Below, piece after piece: positions 1 through 7,587 of a DNA stretch of 64,000 bases. The stretch is taken from the NCBI RefSeq assembly GCF_021631985.1, contig NZ_CP070225.1, positions 7,378,001-7,442,000 of the forward strand. The letters run 5' to 3'. How positions within the stretch are numbered: the stretch's first letter is position 1; each line of letters begins with the position of its first letter. The DNA comes from Sandaracinus amylolyticus. GTDB lineage: Bacteria; Myxococcota_A; Polyangia; Polyangiales; Sandaracinaceae. A model generated the notes under the pieces. The model was not told the DNA's origin. It did no database searches and saw only the letters and a list, made by a program, of their open reading frames with translations. The position numbers and the translations under genes are program-made.

Positions 1-1
1 C

Positions 2-448
2 GCCGTGGTCGCGCGCGCGACGGGCTCTCCGTTCCTCTTCCCGTCGCTCGGGGCGTCGGCGTTCCTGCACTTCACGACGCCGCTCGCGCCGAGCGCGAGC
101 CCGCGCAACACGCTGGTCGGTCACGCGATCGGCATCGCGTGCGGCTTCGGCGCGCTGTGGATCGTCGGGCTCCACGACGCGCCCTCGGCGATCGCGGCCG
201 GCGTGAGCGACGCGCGTGTGATCGCGGTCGCGGCATCGCTCGCCGCGACCGGCGCGCTGATGGTGCTGCTCCGCGCGTCGCACCCGCCCGCGGGCGCGAC
301 CGCGCTGATCGTCTCGCTCGGGCTGGTCAGCGGCCCGCTGAACCTCGTCGTGATCGAGCTCGCGGTCGCCGCGCTCACGCTGCAGGCGATCGTGATCAAT
401 CGCCTCGCCGGGCTCGACTATCCGGTGTGGGCCGCGCGCGAGACGTGA
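2..448 (+). CDS. HPP family integral membrane protein (5' end outside window)
   Basis: C-terminal part of a small polytopic membrane protein. Hydrophobic segments alternate with short loops, and the segment SHPPAGATALI near residue 92 carries the His-Pro-Pro signature for which the HPP family is named. Bacterial members are around 160-200 residues and some are linked to nitrite or anion transport; that role is family knowledge, not shown here. The frame is open to the window edge and a GTG at position 5 need not be the true start, so I treat the gene as partial. It converges on the PEBP gene with only a few bases between the stop codons. Confidence 0.75.
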   Translation, partial: AVVARATGSPFLFPSLGASAFLHFTTPLAPSASPRNTLVGHAIGIACGFGALWIVGLHDAPSAIAAGVSDARVIAVAASLAATGALMVLLRASHPPAGATALIVSLGLVSGPLNLVVIELAVAALTLQAIVINRLAGLDYPVWAARET

Positions 449-452
449 TCGG

Positions 453-926
453 TCACGCGCTCCCGCCGCGCGCGTAGGTCGCGACCAGCTTCGCGTGCGC
501 CAGCACGTGCCCGCGCATCGCGTGCTCGAGTCGATCGCGCGACACACCGGGCGGGAGCCCCAGCACCGAGTCGAGCGCGTAGAGATCGAACACGTACCGG
601 TGCGCCGCGCCGCGCGGAGGGCACGGCCCGCCCCACCCCACGCGCCCGAAGTCGTTCGTGCCCTGGCGAGATCCGTCGCGCAGCACCGGCGTGGACGGCA
701 GGCCCTCGGGCAACATCGACGTCTCGGCGGGGACGTCGAAGAGCAGCCAGTGCACCCAGTCGCCGCGCGGCGCGTCGGGATCGTGCACGACGAGGGCGAA
801 CGAGCGCGTGCGCGGCGGCGCGCCCGACCACGCGAGCGCCGGCGGGCGGTCCGCGCCGTCGCACGTGTGCTCGACGGGGATCGGCGCGTTCGTCTGGATG
901 GTCGGTCCGTGGATCTCGAGCGACAT
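453..926 (-). CDS. YbhB/YbcL-type phosphatidylethanolamine-binding (Raf kinase inhibitor-like) protein
   Basis: About 157 residues, the normal length for bacterial YbhB/YbcL proteins. The ligand-pocket motifs are present: DPDAPRG near residues 49-55, followed by WVHW, and a GWGGPCPP segment followed by HRY near residues 97-111. I chose the ATG at 926 over an upstream in-frame ATG because a strong AGGAGAG ribosome site sits just before it. There is no signal peptide, so it is probably cytosolic. The ligand is unknown; family members bind small anionic or phospholipid-like molecules. It lies 60 bases downstream of the AraC-type regulator on the same strand and may be co-transcribed with it. Confidence 0.85.
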   Translation of the reverse strand: MSLEIHGPTIQTNAPIPVEHTCDGADRPPALAWSGAPPRTRSFALVVHDPDAPRGDWVHWLLFDVPAETSMLPEGLPSTPVLRDGSRQGTNDFGRVGWGGPCPPRGAAHRYVFDLYALDSVLGLPPGVSRDRLEHAMRGHVLAHAKLVATYARGGSA

Positions 927-986
927 CGTTCTCTCCTTCTCGAGGCTCGCTCGCAGCGTCATGGGCACCGTGCGAGCTGGACGAGA

Positions 987-1775
987 TCACGCGCCGCGCG
1001 CGAGCGCGAGAGGACGAGGACGCGCGTAGTCCGTCGGCGAGACGCCCACGATGCGGCGGAACTCGCGAGAGAGCGCGGCCGCGTCGGGGAAGCCGAGCGC
1101 GTGCGCCGCCTCGGTCTCGCGGCGACCCGACGCGAGCATCGTGCGCGCGATCGCGAGGCGCAGGCAGAGCACGAACGTGTGCGGCACCACGCCGTGGTGC
1201 GCGTGGAAGCTGCGCACGAGCTGCAGCTTCGTCGTGCGCGCGACGCCCGCGAGCTCGTCGAGGGTCGGTGGAGAGCGATGCCACGTCTCGAGCAGGTGCC
1301 GCGCGCGGCGCACCGGCGCGGGCTCGAGCTCGTCGTGATCGTCGTCGTGATCGACGTGGCGCACGAGGTCGACGAGCGAGTCGACGTCGCGATCGAGCAC
1401 CGGGGGGCCGTCCGGCCAGCGCTCGCGGATGCGTGCGAGCGCGCTCTCGGTCGCGTCTGTCAGCTGCTCGTGGGGCACCGTGCGCGCGCCGCGGAGGAAG
1501 CTGCGGGGGAGCGAGATCAGCGTGAGCCGCGCGCCTCCGGGCTCGGCGCGGATCACCTCGAGCTCGAAGCCGCCGATGCGGCGCACCGCGCCTCGGGAGA
1601 GGACTCCGCGCGTGCCACGCCGATGGACCTGCACGCGTCCTTCGCTCACCCACGCGAGCGTCGTGACGCTCGGCATGTGGAGCCACACGCTCTCTCCCTC
1701 CATCCGCACGATCGCGTGCTCCACGCCGCGCCGATCGCGCGCGTGCTCGAACCGCACCGCCCCTCTCGGATGCAT
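987..1775 (-). CDS. AraC-family transcriptional regulator
   Basis: 262 residues with a cupin-like effector half (about 1-130) and a C-terminal AraC double helix-turn-helix (about 155-255). The terminal segment, with EFRRIVGVSPTDY, matches the second-helix signature of the family. The ATG is preceded by a run of Gs (GAGGGGGG) that can serve as ribosome site. Upstream lies a 235-base divergent intergenic region with direct repeats, so autoregulation and control of the adjacent SnoaL-like gene are plausible but unproven. The linker contains an Asp/His-rich stretch (HVDHDDDHDE near residue 140) that might bind metal. The inducer is unknown. Confidence 0.85.
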   Translation of the reverse strand: MHPRGAVRFEHARDRRGVEHAIVRMEGESVWLHMPSVTTLAWVSEGRVQVHRRGTRGVLSRGAVRRIGGFELEVIRAEPGGARLTLISLPRSFLRGARTVPHEQLTDATESALARIRERWPDGPPVLDRDVDSLVDLVRHVDHDDDHDELEPAPVRRARHLLETWHRSPPTLDELAGVARTTKLQLVRSFHAHHGVVPHTFVLCLRLAIARTMLASGRRETEAAHALGFPDAAALSREFRRIVGVSPTDYARPRPLALARGA

Positions 1776-1910
1776 CGTCGTCCCCCCTCGCGAGAGCGCG
1801 CGTGACCAGCGCGCCTCGAACGAGATGTGCGCGCGGTGCGTCGGACCACGAGACCGTGTGCTCGGGCGTGACGGCGGCGTACGCGCATCGCGCGACGTGA
1901 GAGACGCGAC

Positions 1911-1980
1911 GATGCGACGTGGACGTTGGTGGGATGAGGGCAGCGTCTAGCTCACCCGTCGACGTGCTCGATGCGACGTG
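1911..1980. repeat. Direct repeat GATGCGACGTG in divergent promoter region
   Basis: The 11-mer GATGCGACGTG occurs exactly at 1911-1921 and again at 1970-1980, 59 bases apart. A related CGCGACGTGA sits near 1890. The repeats lie between the divergent AraC-type gene and the SnoaL-like gene, where an AraC-family dimer would be expected to bind tandem half-sites. Calling them operator sites is inference. Confidence 0.35.
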
Positions 1981-2009
1981 CACGAGCGCGCTCGCATGGG
2001 GGTCTCGCC

Positions 2010-2483
2010 GTGAGCCAGAAACCGCAGGACATCGTTCGCGCGCTGCTCGAGGACACCTACTCGAAGGGGAAGGTCGAGCTCGTCTCGCAGCTCTGCGCCG
2101 ACGAATTCGTCGCCCACGATCCGCTGATGGGCCGGATGGATCGCAAGGGGTTCGAGGAGCAGGTCAAGATGTACCGTCGCGCGTTCCCGGACGCGAAGAT
2201 GGAGGTGGTCGAGCAGATCTGCTCCGGGGATCGCGTGATCACGAAGTGGCGCGCGAGCGGGACGCACCAGGCCGAGCTGATGGGCATCCCCGCGACCAAC
2301 AAGAGAGCTCAGGTCGAGGGCGTGTCGATCGACCGCATCGTGAACGGCAAGGTCGTCGAGTCCTACGCGCAGTGGGACGCGATGGGGCTGATGCGGCAGC
2401 TCGGTGTGATGCCCGCCTCGATCCAGATGCGCCCGAACGGAGGCGGCGCGAAGGCGCCGCCGCCGCCCCAGGCGCGACGCTGA
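2010..2483 (+). CDS. SnoaL-like ester cyclase / NTF2-fold protein
   Basis: About 157 residues with the typical alpha+beta cone pattern of the SnoaL-like family: an N-terminal helix, DEFVAHDP, a central GDRVITKW strand and a final NGKVVESYAQWD strand. SnoaL relatives act as polyketide cyclases or as uncharacterised small-molecule binders; the substrate is not evident. The last 20 residues are a low-complexity Gly/Pro/Ala tail. The GTG at 2010 is preferred to an upstream ATG at 1971 because a G-rich ribosome site precedes it and the conserved fold starts soon after. The gene ends at a strong hairpin shared with the convergent copper cassette. Confidence 0.75.
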   Translation: MSQKPQDIVRALLEDTYSKGKVELVSQLCADEFVAHDPLMGRMDRKGFEEQVKMYRRAFPDAKMEVVEQICSGDRVITKWRASGTHQAELMGIPATNKRAQVEGVSIDRIVNGKVVESYAQWDAMGLMRQLGVMPASIQMRPNGGGAKAPPPPQARR

Positions 2484-2494
2484 ACGAGACGAGA

Positions 2495-2530
2495 CGAGGC
2501 GCGCTCTCCGACCCAGGAGAGCGCGCCTCG
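2495..2530. terminator. Bidirectional hairpin terminator between convergent genes
   Basis: A perfect 15-base-pair inverted repeat (arms 2495-2509 and 2516-2530, 6-base loop) lies between the stop codons of the SnoaL-like gene and the CopZ-like gene. No T-run is visible on either side, which is common in very GC-rich genomes. Confidence 0.7.
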
Positions 2531-2538
2531 CCGTTCCG

Positions 2539-2769
2539 TCACGCCGCGAGCGCGGCGTCGTAGCCGGCGTCGCGCAGCGCTCCGATCATCTCGTCGATGG
2601 TCGCGCGTGCGGGGTCGTGCTGGACGAGCGCCTCGCCCTCGCGGAAGCGGACCTGCACCGCGGCGACTCCGTCGAGATCGCGCAGCGCGTGATCGACGTG
2701 ACGCACGCAGGACATGCAGGTCATTCCGGCGACGCGCAGGCGCGTCTCTCGATTCGTGCTCTCGGTCAT
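2539..2769 (-). CDS. CopZ-like heavy-metal-associated (HMA) copper chaperone
   Basis: A 76-residue single HMA domain with the metal site GMTCMSC at residues 15-21 (Cys18, Cys21). It would bind Cu(I) in the cytosol and pass it to a partner. The ATG at 2769 is preceded by AGGAGAT. It is the last gene of the copper cassette, downstream of the multicopper oxidase. A much longer frame through this region on the same strand is a shadow of the oxidase and is not translated. Confidence 0.85.
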   Translation of the reverse strand: MTESTNRETRLRVAGMTCMSCVRHVDHALRDLDGVAAVQVRFREGEALVQHDPARATIDEMIGALRDAGYDAALAA

Positions 2770-2816
2770 GGTGGGAATCTCCTCTCGACCGTGAAGACGC
2801 ACGCGCCGGGCGCGCA

Positions 2817-4157
2817 TTACTCGAGATCGATTCCGTCGGCGCGCAGGCGCGCGGCATCGGCGGGGCCGGCGACGCTGCCCGCGGGGTGCTCGAACCAGCC
2901 GTTGGGATCGGCGCTCTCGGGGCGCTCGCGCACCTTGAGCACGGTGAACATGCCGCCCATGTCGATGTAGCTGAACGGGCCCCGCGCGCCGCGCATCGGG
3001 AGCGAGTTGGGCGGGATGTCCATCTCCATCTCGCCCATGCCGCCCATGCCGGTCTGGCCCATCGACATGTACTCGGGGACGACGCGCGACATGCGTCGAT
3101 CGACGGTGCTGGTGTCGACTCCGACCATCGGCGGCAGGCCGTGTCCCATCTGCGTCATGACGTGATGGGTCATGTGGCAGTGCATCGCCCAGTCGCCGGG
3201 CTCGGTGGGCGTGAATTCGATGACTCGCGTGCTCCCGACCGGGACGATCACGGTGGTCTCGGGATATTGCGCGCTCTGCGACACGTATCCGCCGTCGGTC
3301 GCGGTCATCACGAAATTCAATCCGTGGAGGTGGATCGGGTGGTGATCCATCGGAGAGAGATTGCCGAGACGGATTCGCACTCTCTCTCCGACTCCCACGA
3401 GCAGCGGCTCGGTGCCCGGATACGACTTGCCGTTGAACGTGAGGACGTTGAAGTCGTTCATCGCGTTGGGATCGGGACGGCGCGCGCCGACCTCGAGCTT
3501 CCATTCGTGCGTCATCAGCACGAAGTCGCGATCGACGCGGGGACCCACGGGGCGGCGCGGATGCACGATGAACATGCCCGCCATGCCCAGCGCGATCTGG
3601 GTCATCTCGTCGTAGTGCGAGTGGTACATGAACGTGCCGGGGTGACGGAGATCGAATTCGTAGACCCACGTCTCGCCGGGCGGAATCGGGCGCTGATTGA
3701 GGCCCGAGACTCCGTCCATGCCATTCGGGAGGATCAATCCGTGCCAGTGCACGGTGGTGGGCTCGGGGAGTCGATTCGTGACGTACACGCGAATGCGCTC
3801 GCCCTCGACGGCCTCGAGGGTCGGGCCCGGGGTGTGCCCGTTGTAGCCCCACACCCGCGCTCGCATGCCGGGCGCGAATTCGTGATCGAGCTCGTGCGCG
3901 ACGAGGTGACCGACCTTCACGCCGTCGCGGATGGTCCAGGGCAGCGAGACGCCATTGGGCGTGATCACCGCGGGCTGTCCGCCCGGCGCCGCGACGCGCG
4001 AGGCGGGACGACGCTCGAAGGTCGGCACGGCGGCCGCGGCCGTGGCGCTCGCCTCGGCGTGCGCGTGCGCGTCCTGCGCGCTCACCTGCGCGGCGCGCGT
4101 GAGCACCGCTGCGCCGGCGGCCGCGCCGCTCCAGCGGAGAAACGATCGACGATCCAT
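2817..4157 (-). CDS. Tat-exported multicopper oxidase
   Basis: 446 residues. The N-terminus begins MDRRSFLRWSG, a twin-arginine export signal ending near residue 28, so the enzyme should fold with copper in the cytosol and act in the periplasm. All four copper-binding clusters are visible: HWHG (137-140), HSH (179-181), HPIHLHG (273-279) and HCHMTHH (326-332). A Met-rich segment near residues 360-385 (MSMGQTGMGGMGEMEM) resembles the copper-binding stretch of CueO-type cuprous oxidases. The start ATG shares a base with the stop of the upstream TolC-like gene (TGATG), implying translational coupling. Likely role: copper detoxification by oxidising Cu(I). Confidence 0.9.
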   Translation of the reverse strand: MDRRSFLRWSGAAAGAAVLTRAAQVSAQDAHAHAEASATAAAAVPTFERRPASRVAAPGGQPAVITPNGVSLPWTIRDGVKVGHLVAHELDHEFAPGMRARVWGYNGHTPGPTLEAVEGERIRVYVTNRLPEPTTVHWHGLILPNGMDGVSGLNQRPIPPGETWVYEFDLRHPGTFMYHSHYDEMTQIALGMAGMFIVHPRRPVGPRVDRDFVLMTHEWKLEVGARRPDPNAMNDFNVLTFNGKSYPGTEPLLVGVGERVRIRLGNLSPMDHHPIHLHGLNFVMTATDGGYVSQSAQYPETTVIVPVGSTRVIEFTPTEPGDWAMHCHMTHHVMTQMGHGLPPMVGVDTSTVDRRMSRVVPEYMSMGQTGMGGMGEMEMDIPPNSLPMRGARGPFSYIDMGGMFTVLKVRERPESADPNGWFEHPAGSVAGPADAARLRADGIDLE

Positions 4158-5554
4158 CAGTGACCTCCCGCGGAGCCCTGGTCCGCGCCGATTCCGGTGC
4201 TCGAAGAGACGACTGCGCCGCTCACGCGACGGCCGCGCAGCAGCGCCTCCAACGCTGCTCGCGCGGTCCAGTACTCGCGCAGCGCGTCGATGGCGGAGAG
4301 CTCGGCCGAGAGCTGTGCGCGCAGCGCGGTGACGAGCTCGAAGACGCCGACCTGCATCGCGTTGTACTGCAGCAGCGTCTGGCGGAAGACGCGCGCGCGC
4401 GCCGGGACGATCACGCCCTCGTACTGCTTCGCGCGCAGGTGCGCGGAGGCGAGGCGATTGCACGCGTCGCGGGCCGCCGATCGGATGTCGATCGCCGTGC
4501 CCTCGTAGCGCTCCATCAGCGCGTCGAACTCGGCCTCGTACGCGGCGGTCGTGCCCTCGTTGCGATCGAAGATCGGCAGCTCGATGCTCGCGCCGCCGCC
4601 CATCTCCCAGGTCTGTCCGTCCTGCTCGGCGTGCACGTCCACCGTGACGTCGGGCAGCCATCCCTCGGTGCGCGAGAGTCCGACCCGGCCCGCGATCGCC
4701 TCGAGGCGCATCCGGGTCTCCGCGAGCTCGGTGCTCGACTCGATCGCGTCGCGCTCGAGCGCCTCGGGGATCGCGCTCTCCTCGGGCACGTCGTCGAGCG
4801 GCGCGGCGATGGACCACTCGGTGGCGTCACCGTGCAGACCGAGCACCCGGTGCAGGCGCTCGCGCGATCCGGCGCGCGCGAGCTCGAGCTCGGCGGTGAC
4901 GGCGCGCGCCTCTTCGTAGGCGGCGATCTGCGTCGCGACGTCGAGCTCGGGCACGTTGCCCGCGTCGAACAGCATCGTCGCGGTGTCGCGGGCGGCGGCG
5001 AGGGCATCGAGCGCGCGCACCGCGACCGCGAGCCGCTGCTCGGCGGCCTGTGCGTCGTAGAACGCGGCGCGCGCGAGGTATGCGGTCTCGATCACCCGGC
5101 CGGCGGCGCGGAAGCGCGCGGCGTCGAGCTCGCGGCTCGCGACGTCGACGCGCATCGGGGTGAGCAGCGCGTGGGTGAGCTCGAACTCGGCGTAGAGCTC
5201 GACCTGCAGCGGCTGCTCGGGATCGTCCTGCGAGCGCAGATCGATCTCGATCTCGGGGTTCGGCAGGAGGCCCGCCTGGAGCACGCGGCCGCGCTCGATG
5301 CCGAGCTCGCGCAGCGCGGCGCGGAGCTCGCGGTGGTTCGCGATCGCGAGGCGCACCGCGTCGTCCGCGTCGAGCGGCGCGCGCAGGATCTCGCGCACCC
5401 GCGCGTCGCCGACCGGGTCGACCTGATCGAGCACGTCGGGCGGCAGCGCTTGGCCGCTGATCGTCTCGATGCGATCGAGGTCGCCGCGGATCGACGTGGT
5501 CGCGCAGCCGGCGCCGAGCAGCGCGAGGACGATCGCGATCAGGCTAGCGCGCAT
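4157..5554 (-). CDS. TolC-family outer membrane efflux lipoprotein
   Basis: 465 residues with a lipoprotein signal (LLGAGC near residue 17) and the long alternating helical repeats of outer membrane efflux channels; DDAVRLAIANHRELRA and the matching second half are characteristic. As in the CusC branch, it would be acylated and form a trimeric channel. The ATG at 5554 follows a GGAGG site, and the stop overlaps the multicopper oxidase start. No RND pump or adaptor is in the window, so it may work with pumps encoded elsewhere. Context points to copper export or copper-stress envelope function. Confidence 0.8.
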   Translation of the reverse strand: MRASLIAIVLALLGAGCATTSIRGDLDRIETISGQALPPDVLDQVDPVGDARVREILRAPLDADDAVRLAIANHRELRAALRELGIERGRVLQAGLLPNPEIEIDLRSQDDPEQPLQVELYAEFELTHALLTPMRVDVASRELDAARFRAAGRVIETAYLARAAFYDAQAAEQRLAVAVRALDALAAARDTATMLFDAGNVPELDVATQIAAYEEARAVTAELELARAGSRERLHRVLGLHGDATEWSIAAPLDDVPEESAIPEALERDAIESSTELAETRMRLEAIAGRVGLSRTEGWLPDVTVDVHAEQDGQTWEMGGGASIELPIFDRNEGTTAAYEAEFDALMERYEGTAIDIRSAARDACNRLASAHLRAKQYEGVIVPARARVFRQTLLQYNAMQVGVFELVTALRAQLSAELSAIDALREYWTARAALEALLRGRRVSGAVVSSSTGIGADQGSAGGH

Positions 5555-5792
5555 GATCGTGACCTCCGTGCGAGGCGGGGATGCTCGCGGGCTCGAGACC
5601 GTGCCAGCCCTGCGTCGACTCACCGGGCAATGGCGGGTCCTCGCGCAGCGCGCGGCCGACGTCGGCGACCGGCGCCTCGACGGCGTCGGACGAGATCGGC
5701 GAGGACGGGGGGAACGCGGCGGGGAGGGATCGCGTGCACGCCGCGAGGGCGGCGGCGATCACGATCGCGAAGAGGGTCGTTCGAGTGCGCAT
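5544..5792 (-). CDS. Small lipoprotein, first gene of copper cassette
   Basis: 82 residues with a clear lipobox (LAAC, Cys19), then a Pro/Ser/Ala-rich segment and a C-terminal His cluster (HGGHDHAR) that could bind metal. Its 3' end overlaps the start of the TolC-like gene by 11 bases, which argues for coupling. I recognise no family. It probably sits in the envelope next to the efflux channel. The ribosome site is weak. Confidence 0.55.
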   Translation of the reverse strand: MRTRTTLFAIVIAAALAACTRSLPAAFPPSSPISSDAVEAPVADVGRALREDPPLPGESTQGWHGLEPASIPASHGGHDHAR

Positions 5793-5922
5793 GTCGTGGC
5801 TCTGCGGGGCAGACGCGCACGTGCTCCGGGCATTACACCGGTCGTTTCGGTCGCCTCGAGCGGCCTCGCGGCGTAATGGGAGCGCGGCGCCGGCGTCTGC
5901 GTGGGCGAGAGGAGACGTGGAG

Positions 5923-6297
5923 ATGACGAAGACCGCGAAGAGAGTGGTGCTCGTGTTGGCGCTGGCGCTCGGATCGGGCGTGGTCGCGGTGCCTCGGACC
6001 GAGTCGATGGCGAGCGCACAAGAGGTGCGCGAGATCGAGATCGTGGTGCGGGGCAGCTATCAGCCGAATCGGATCGTGGTGCGCGAGGGCGAGCGGGTGC
6101 GGCTGCGCTTCGTGCGGCACGAGTACGCGTCCTGCACGCGCGAGGTGGTGTTCCCGGCGCTCGGCATCCGTCGCGAGCTCCCGCCGCACCAGCCGGTCGT
6201 GATCGAGCTGCCGCAGCTCGCGGTCGGCGAGCACGAGTTCCGATGCGGCATGAACATGGTGCGCGGAACGATCGTGGTGGAGCCGCGCGGGGCCTGA
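5923..6297 (+). CDS. Periplasmic cupredoxin-like protein
   Basis: 124 residues. A signal peptide spans about residues 1-32. The mature part is one cupredoxin domain: REIEIVVRGSYQPNRIVV strand, HEYASC near residues 66-71, and the C-terminal loop FRCGMNMVRG (Cys108, Met112) that supplies copper ligands in this family. It is divergent from the copper cassette across a 130-base intergenic region, so both may answer to the same copper-responsive control. AGGAGA precedes the ATG. It is followed by a strong hairpin. Confidence 0.8.
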   Translation: MTKTAKRVVLVLALALGSGVVAVPRTESMASAQEVREIEIVVRGSYQPNRIVVREGERVRLRFVRHEYASCTREVVFPALGIRRELPPHQPVVIELPQLAVGEHEFRCGMNMVRGTIVVEPRGA

Positions 6298-6305
6298 GCG
6301 AGGGT

Positions 6306-6350
6306 ATGCATGGATGCATGGCGCGGGTGCCCCGCCATGCATCCGTGCAT
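6306..6350 (+). terminator. Long hairpin after the cupredoxin gene
   Basis: Arms 6306-6323 and 6333-6350 pair over 18 bases with one G-T wobble, around a 9-base loop. The hairpin starts nine bases after the stop codon. The arms contain repeated ATGCAT words. No T-run follows, so it may be a terminator or an mRNA-stabilising element. Confidence 0.55.
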
Positions 6351-6408
6351 GGGTCAGTCGTTCTGGGAGATCCGGTCGCGCGCCAGCGCGATCTGCGTCT
6401 CGGCGCGC
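6350..6408 (-). pseudogene. Remnant copy of the 3' end of the Stig1-like lipoprotein gene
   Basis: The 17-mer TGGGTCAGTCGTTCTGG at 6350-6366 is identical to 7584-7600, which spans the stop codon of the minus-strand lipoprotein gene downstream. Reading on, the minus strand here encodes ETQIALARDRISQND and a stop, against AAQIALVRDWICAGAQND at the real C-terminus, with nine bases missing. No start or upstream body of the gene is left. It looks like a decayed partial duplication flanking the 6450 gene. Confidence 0.6.
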
Positions 6409-6410
6409 GC

Positions 6411-6416
6411 TACACT
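6411..6416 (+). promoter_or_regulatory. Candidate -10 box for the 6450 lipoprotein gene
   Basis: TACACT lies 33 bases upstream of the ATG and a GAGG ribosome site sits between, giving a conventional short leader. Single-site inference. Confidence 0.3.
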
Positions 6417-6449
6417 CGGGCCTGCACTTTCTTCCTTTTGCGAGGTCCG

Positions 6450-7568
6450 ATGCACAAGAACGTCTTCGTCGCGCTGCTCCCGCTTCTCGGGGGCTGCTAT
6501 CTGCACCACACACTCGGCTCGACCGACGGCGACGGTGGCGCGCTCGACTCGAGCCTGCCGCCAACCATCGCCGACGCCGCGGGGCCGGTGCCGACGTGCC
6601 CTTTGACCGAGCGCTGTACCGTCGCCGACGGTAGCGACATCCGCGCGATCGCGGTCGACGACGAGCGCGTGTACTGGGTCGAGCACGGCACGTTCGACGC
6701 GCTCGGGAACCATCGGGGCGACGGACGGCTTCGCGTCGCGCCGGTCGAGGGCGGCCCCGCGACCACCATCCTCGAAGGCCTCGCTGGACCGGTCGACGTG
6801 CGCCTCACGAGCACGCACGTGTTCATCGGGCTCGCCAGCGCCACGCGAGAGGACGGAACCCGCGGAGCCGTGACTGCACGCGTGGCACGCGAAGGCGGCT
6901 CGCTCGAGCACCTCACGAACGAGCCGTTGCGCCGGTGCGGCACCTGCTTCGCGTCGGACGGCGACCTCGCGGTGTGGGTCGACGACGTCGCGATCCGCGT
7001 GCAGGGCGCGGCGGATGCCACGCCGAGATCGATCCGAGAAGGCGCGCGGCGCGCGGTGACGGCGCTCGCGCTCGACGGCGACGACGCGCTCGTGCTCACC
7101 GCGGTGCGCGGAGGCGAGGAGCGCTCGGTGCTCCGCATCGCGCTCGACGACGGAGAGACGATGCCGATCGCGACGCTGCCGCTCACGGGGGGCGAGGACA
7201 CGCTGGCGCTCGTGGACGACGAGCTCTGGATCGAAGAGGGCGCGGGCCGGACCGAGACGTTCCTCTCGCGCAAGCCGATCGACGGCGGCGCGTGGGCCCG
7301 CGCGGTGGCGCTGCCGAACGGCGAGCGGATCGCGCGCATCGTGACGGCCGATCGGCGCATCGCGATCTCGCTGCGACGGCCCGGACGAGGGCTGCCGATC
7401 GCGGTCCACGCCGCAACGCCGGGCGATGCGACGTTGCGTACGATCGTCGATGGGCTCTCGCCCGAGTTCGCCGGCGCCGGCACGTGGAACGTGCCTTTCG
7501 ACGCGAACGCCGAGCTCGTCCTGTGGGTCGTCGACGACGGGTCCGCGATCGTGCGTGCGCCCTGGTGA
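6450..7568 (+). CDS. Putative lipoprotein with beta-propeller-like repeats
   Basis: 372 residues. It begins with a lipoprotein signal (LLGGC, Cys16), a Gly/Asp/Ser-rich linker and a short disulfide-type segment (CPLTERC). The rest is a series of strand-turn units such as DIRAIAVDDERVYWVEHG and DVRLTSTHVFIGLA, typical of the beta-propeller-like surface lipoproteins common in myxobacteria. No catalytic motif is visible. It is convergent with the Stig1-like lipoprotein gene (19 bases apart). Function unknown; probably envelope-associated. Confidence 0.7.
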   Translation: MHKNVFVALLPLLGGCYLHHTLGSTDGDGGALDSSLPPTIADAAGPVPTCPLTERCTVADGSDIRAIAVDDERVYWVEHGTFDALGNHRGDGRLRVAPVEGGPATTILEGLAGPVDVRLTSTHVFIGLASATREDGTRGAVTARVAREGGSLEHLTNEPLRRCGTCFASDGDLAVWVDDVAIRVQGAADATPRSIREGARRAVTALALDGDDALVLTAVRGGEERSVLRIALDDGETMPIATLPLTGGEDTLALVDDELWIEEGAGRTETFLSRKPIDGGAWARAVALPNGERIARIVTADRRIAISLRRPGRGLPIAVHAATPGDATLRTIVDGLSPEFAGAGTWNVPFDANAELVLWVVDDGSAIVRAPW

Positions 7569-7587
7569 GCGCCGCGCGGTTCGTGGG

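Noticed and set aside
1971-2009. An ATG at 1971 as the start of the SnoaL-like gene
   Set aside because: It would add an Arg-rich stretch inside the repeat region without a ribosome site; the GTG at 2010 fits better.
2539-3852. A 437-residue frame ending in the CopZ-like domain
   Set aside because: The upstream part is a shadow of the multicopper oxidase; a ribosome site before the ATG at 2769 marks the true gene.
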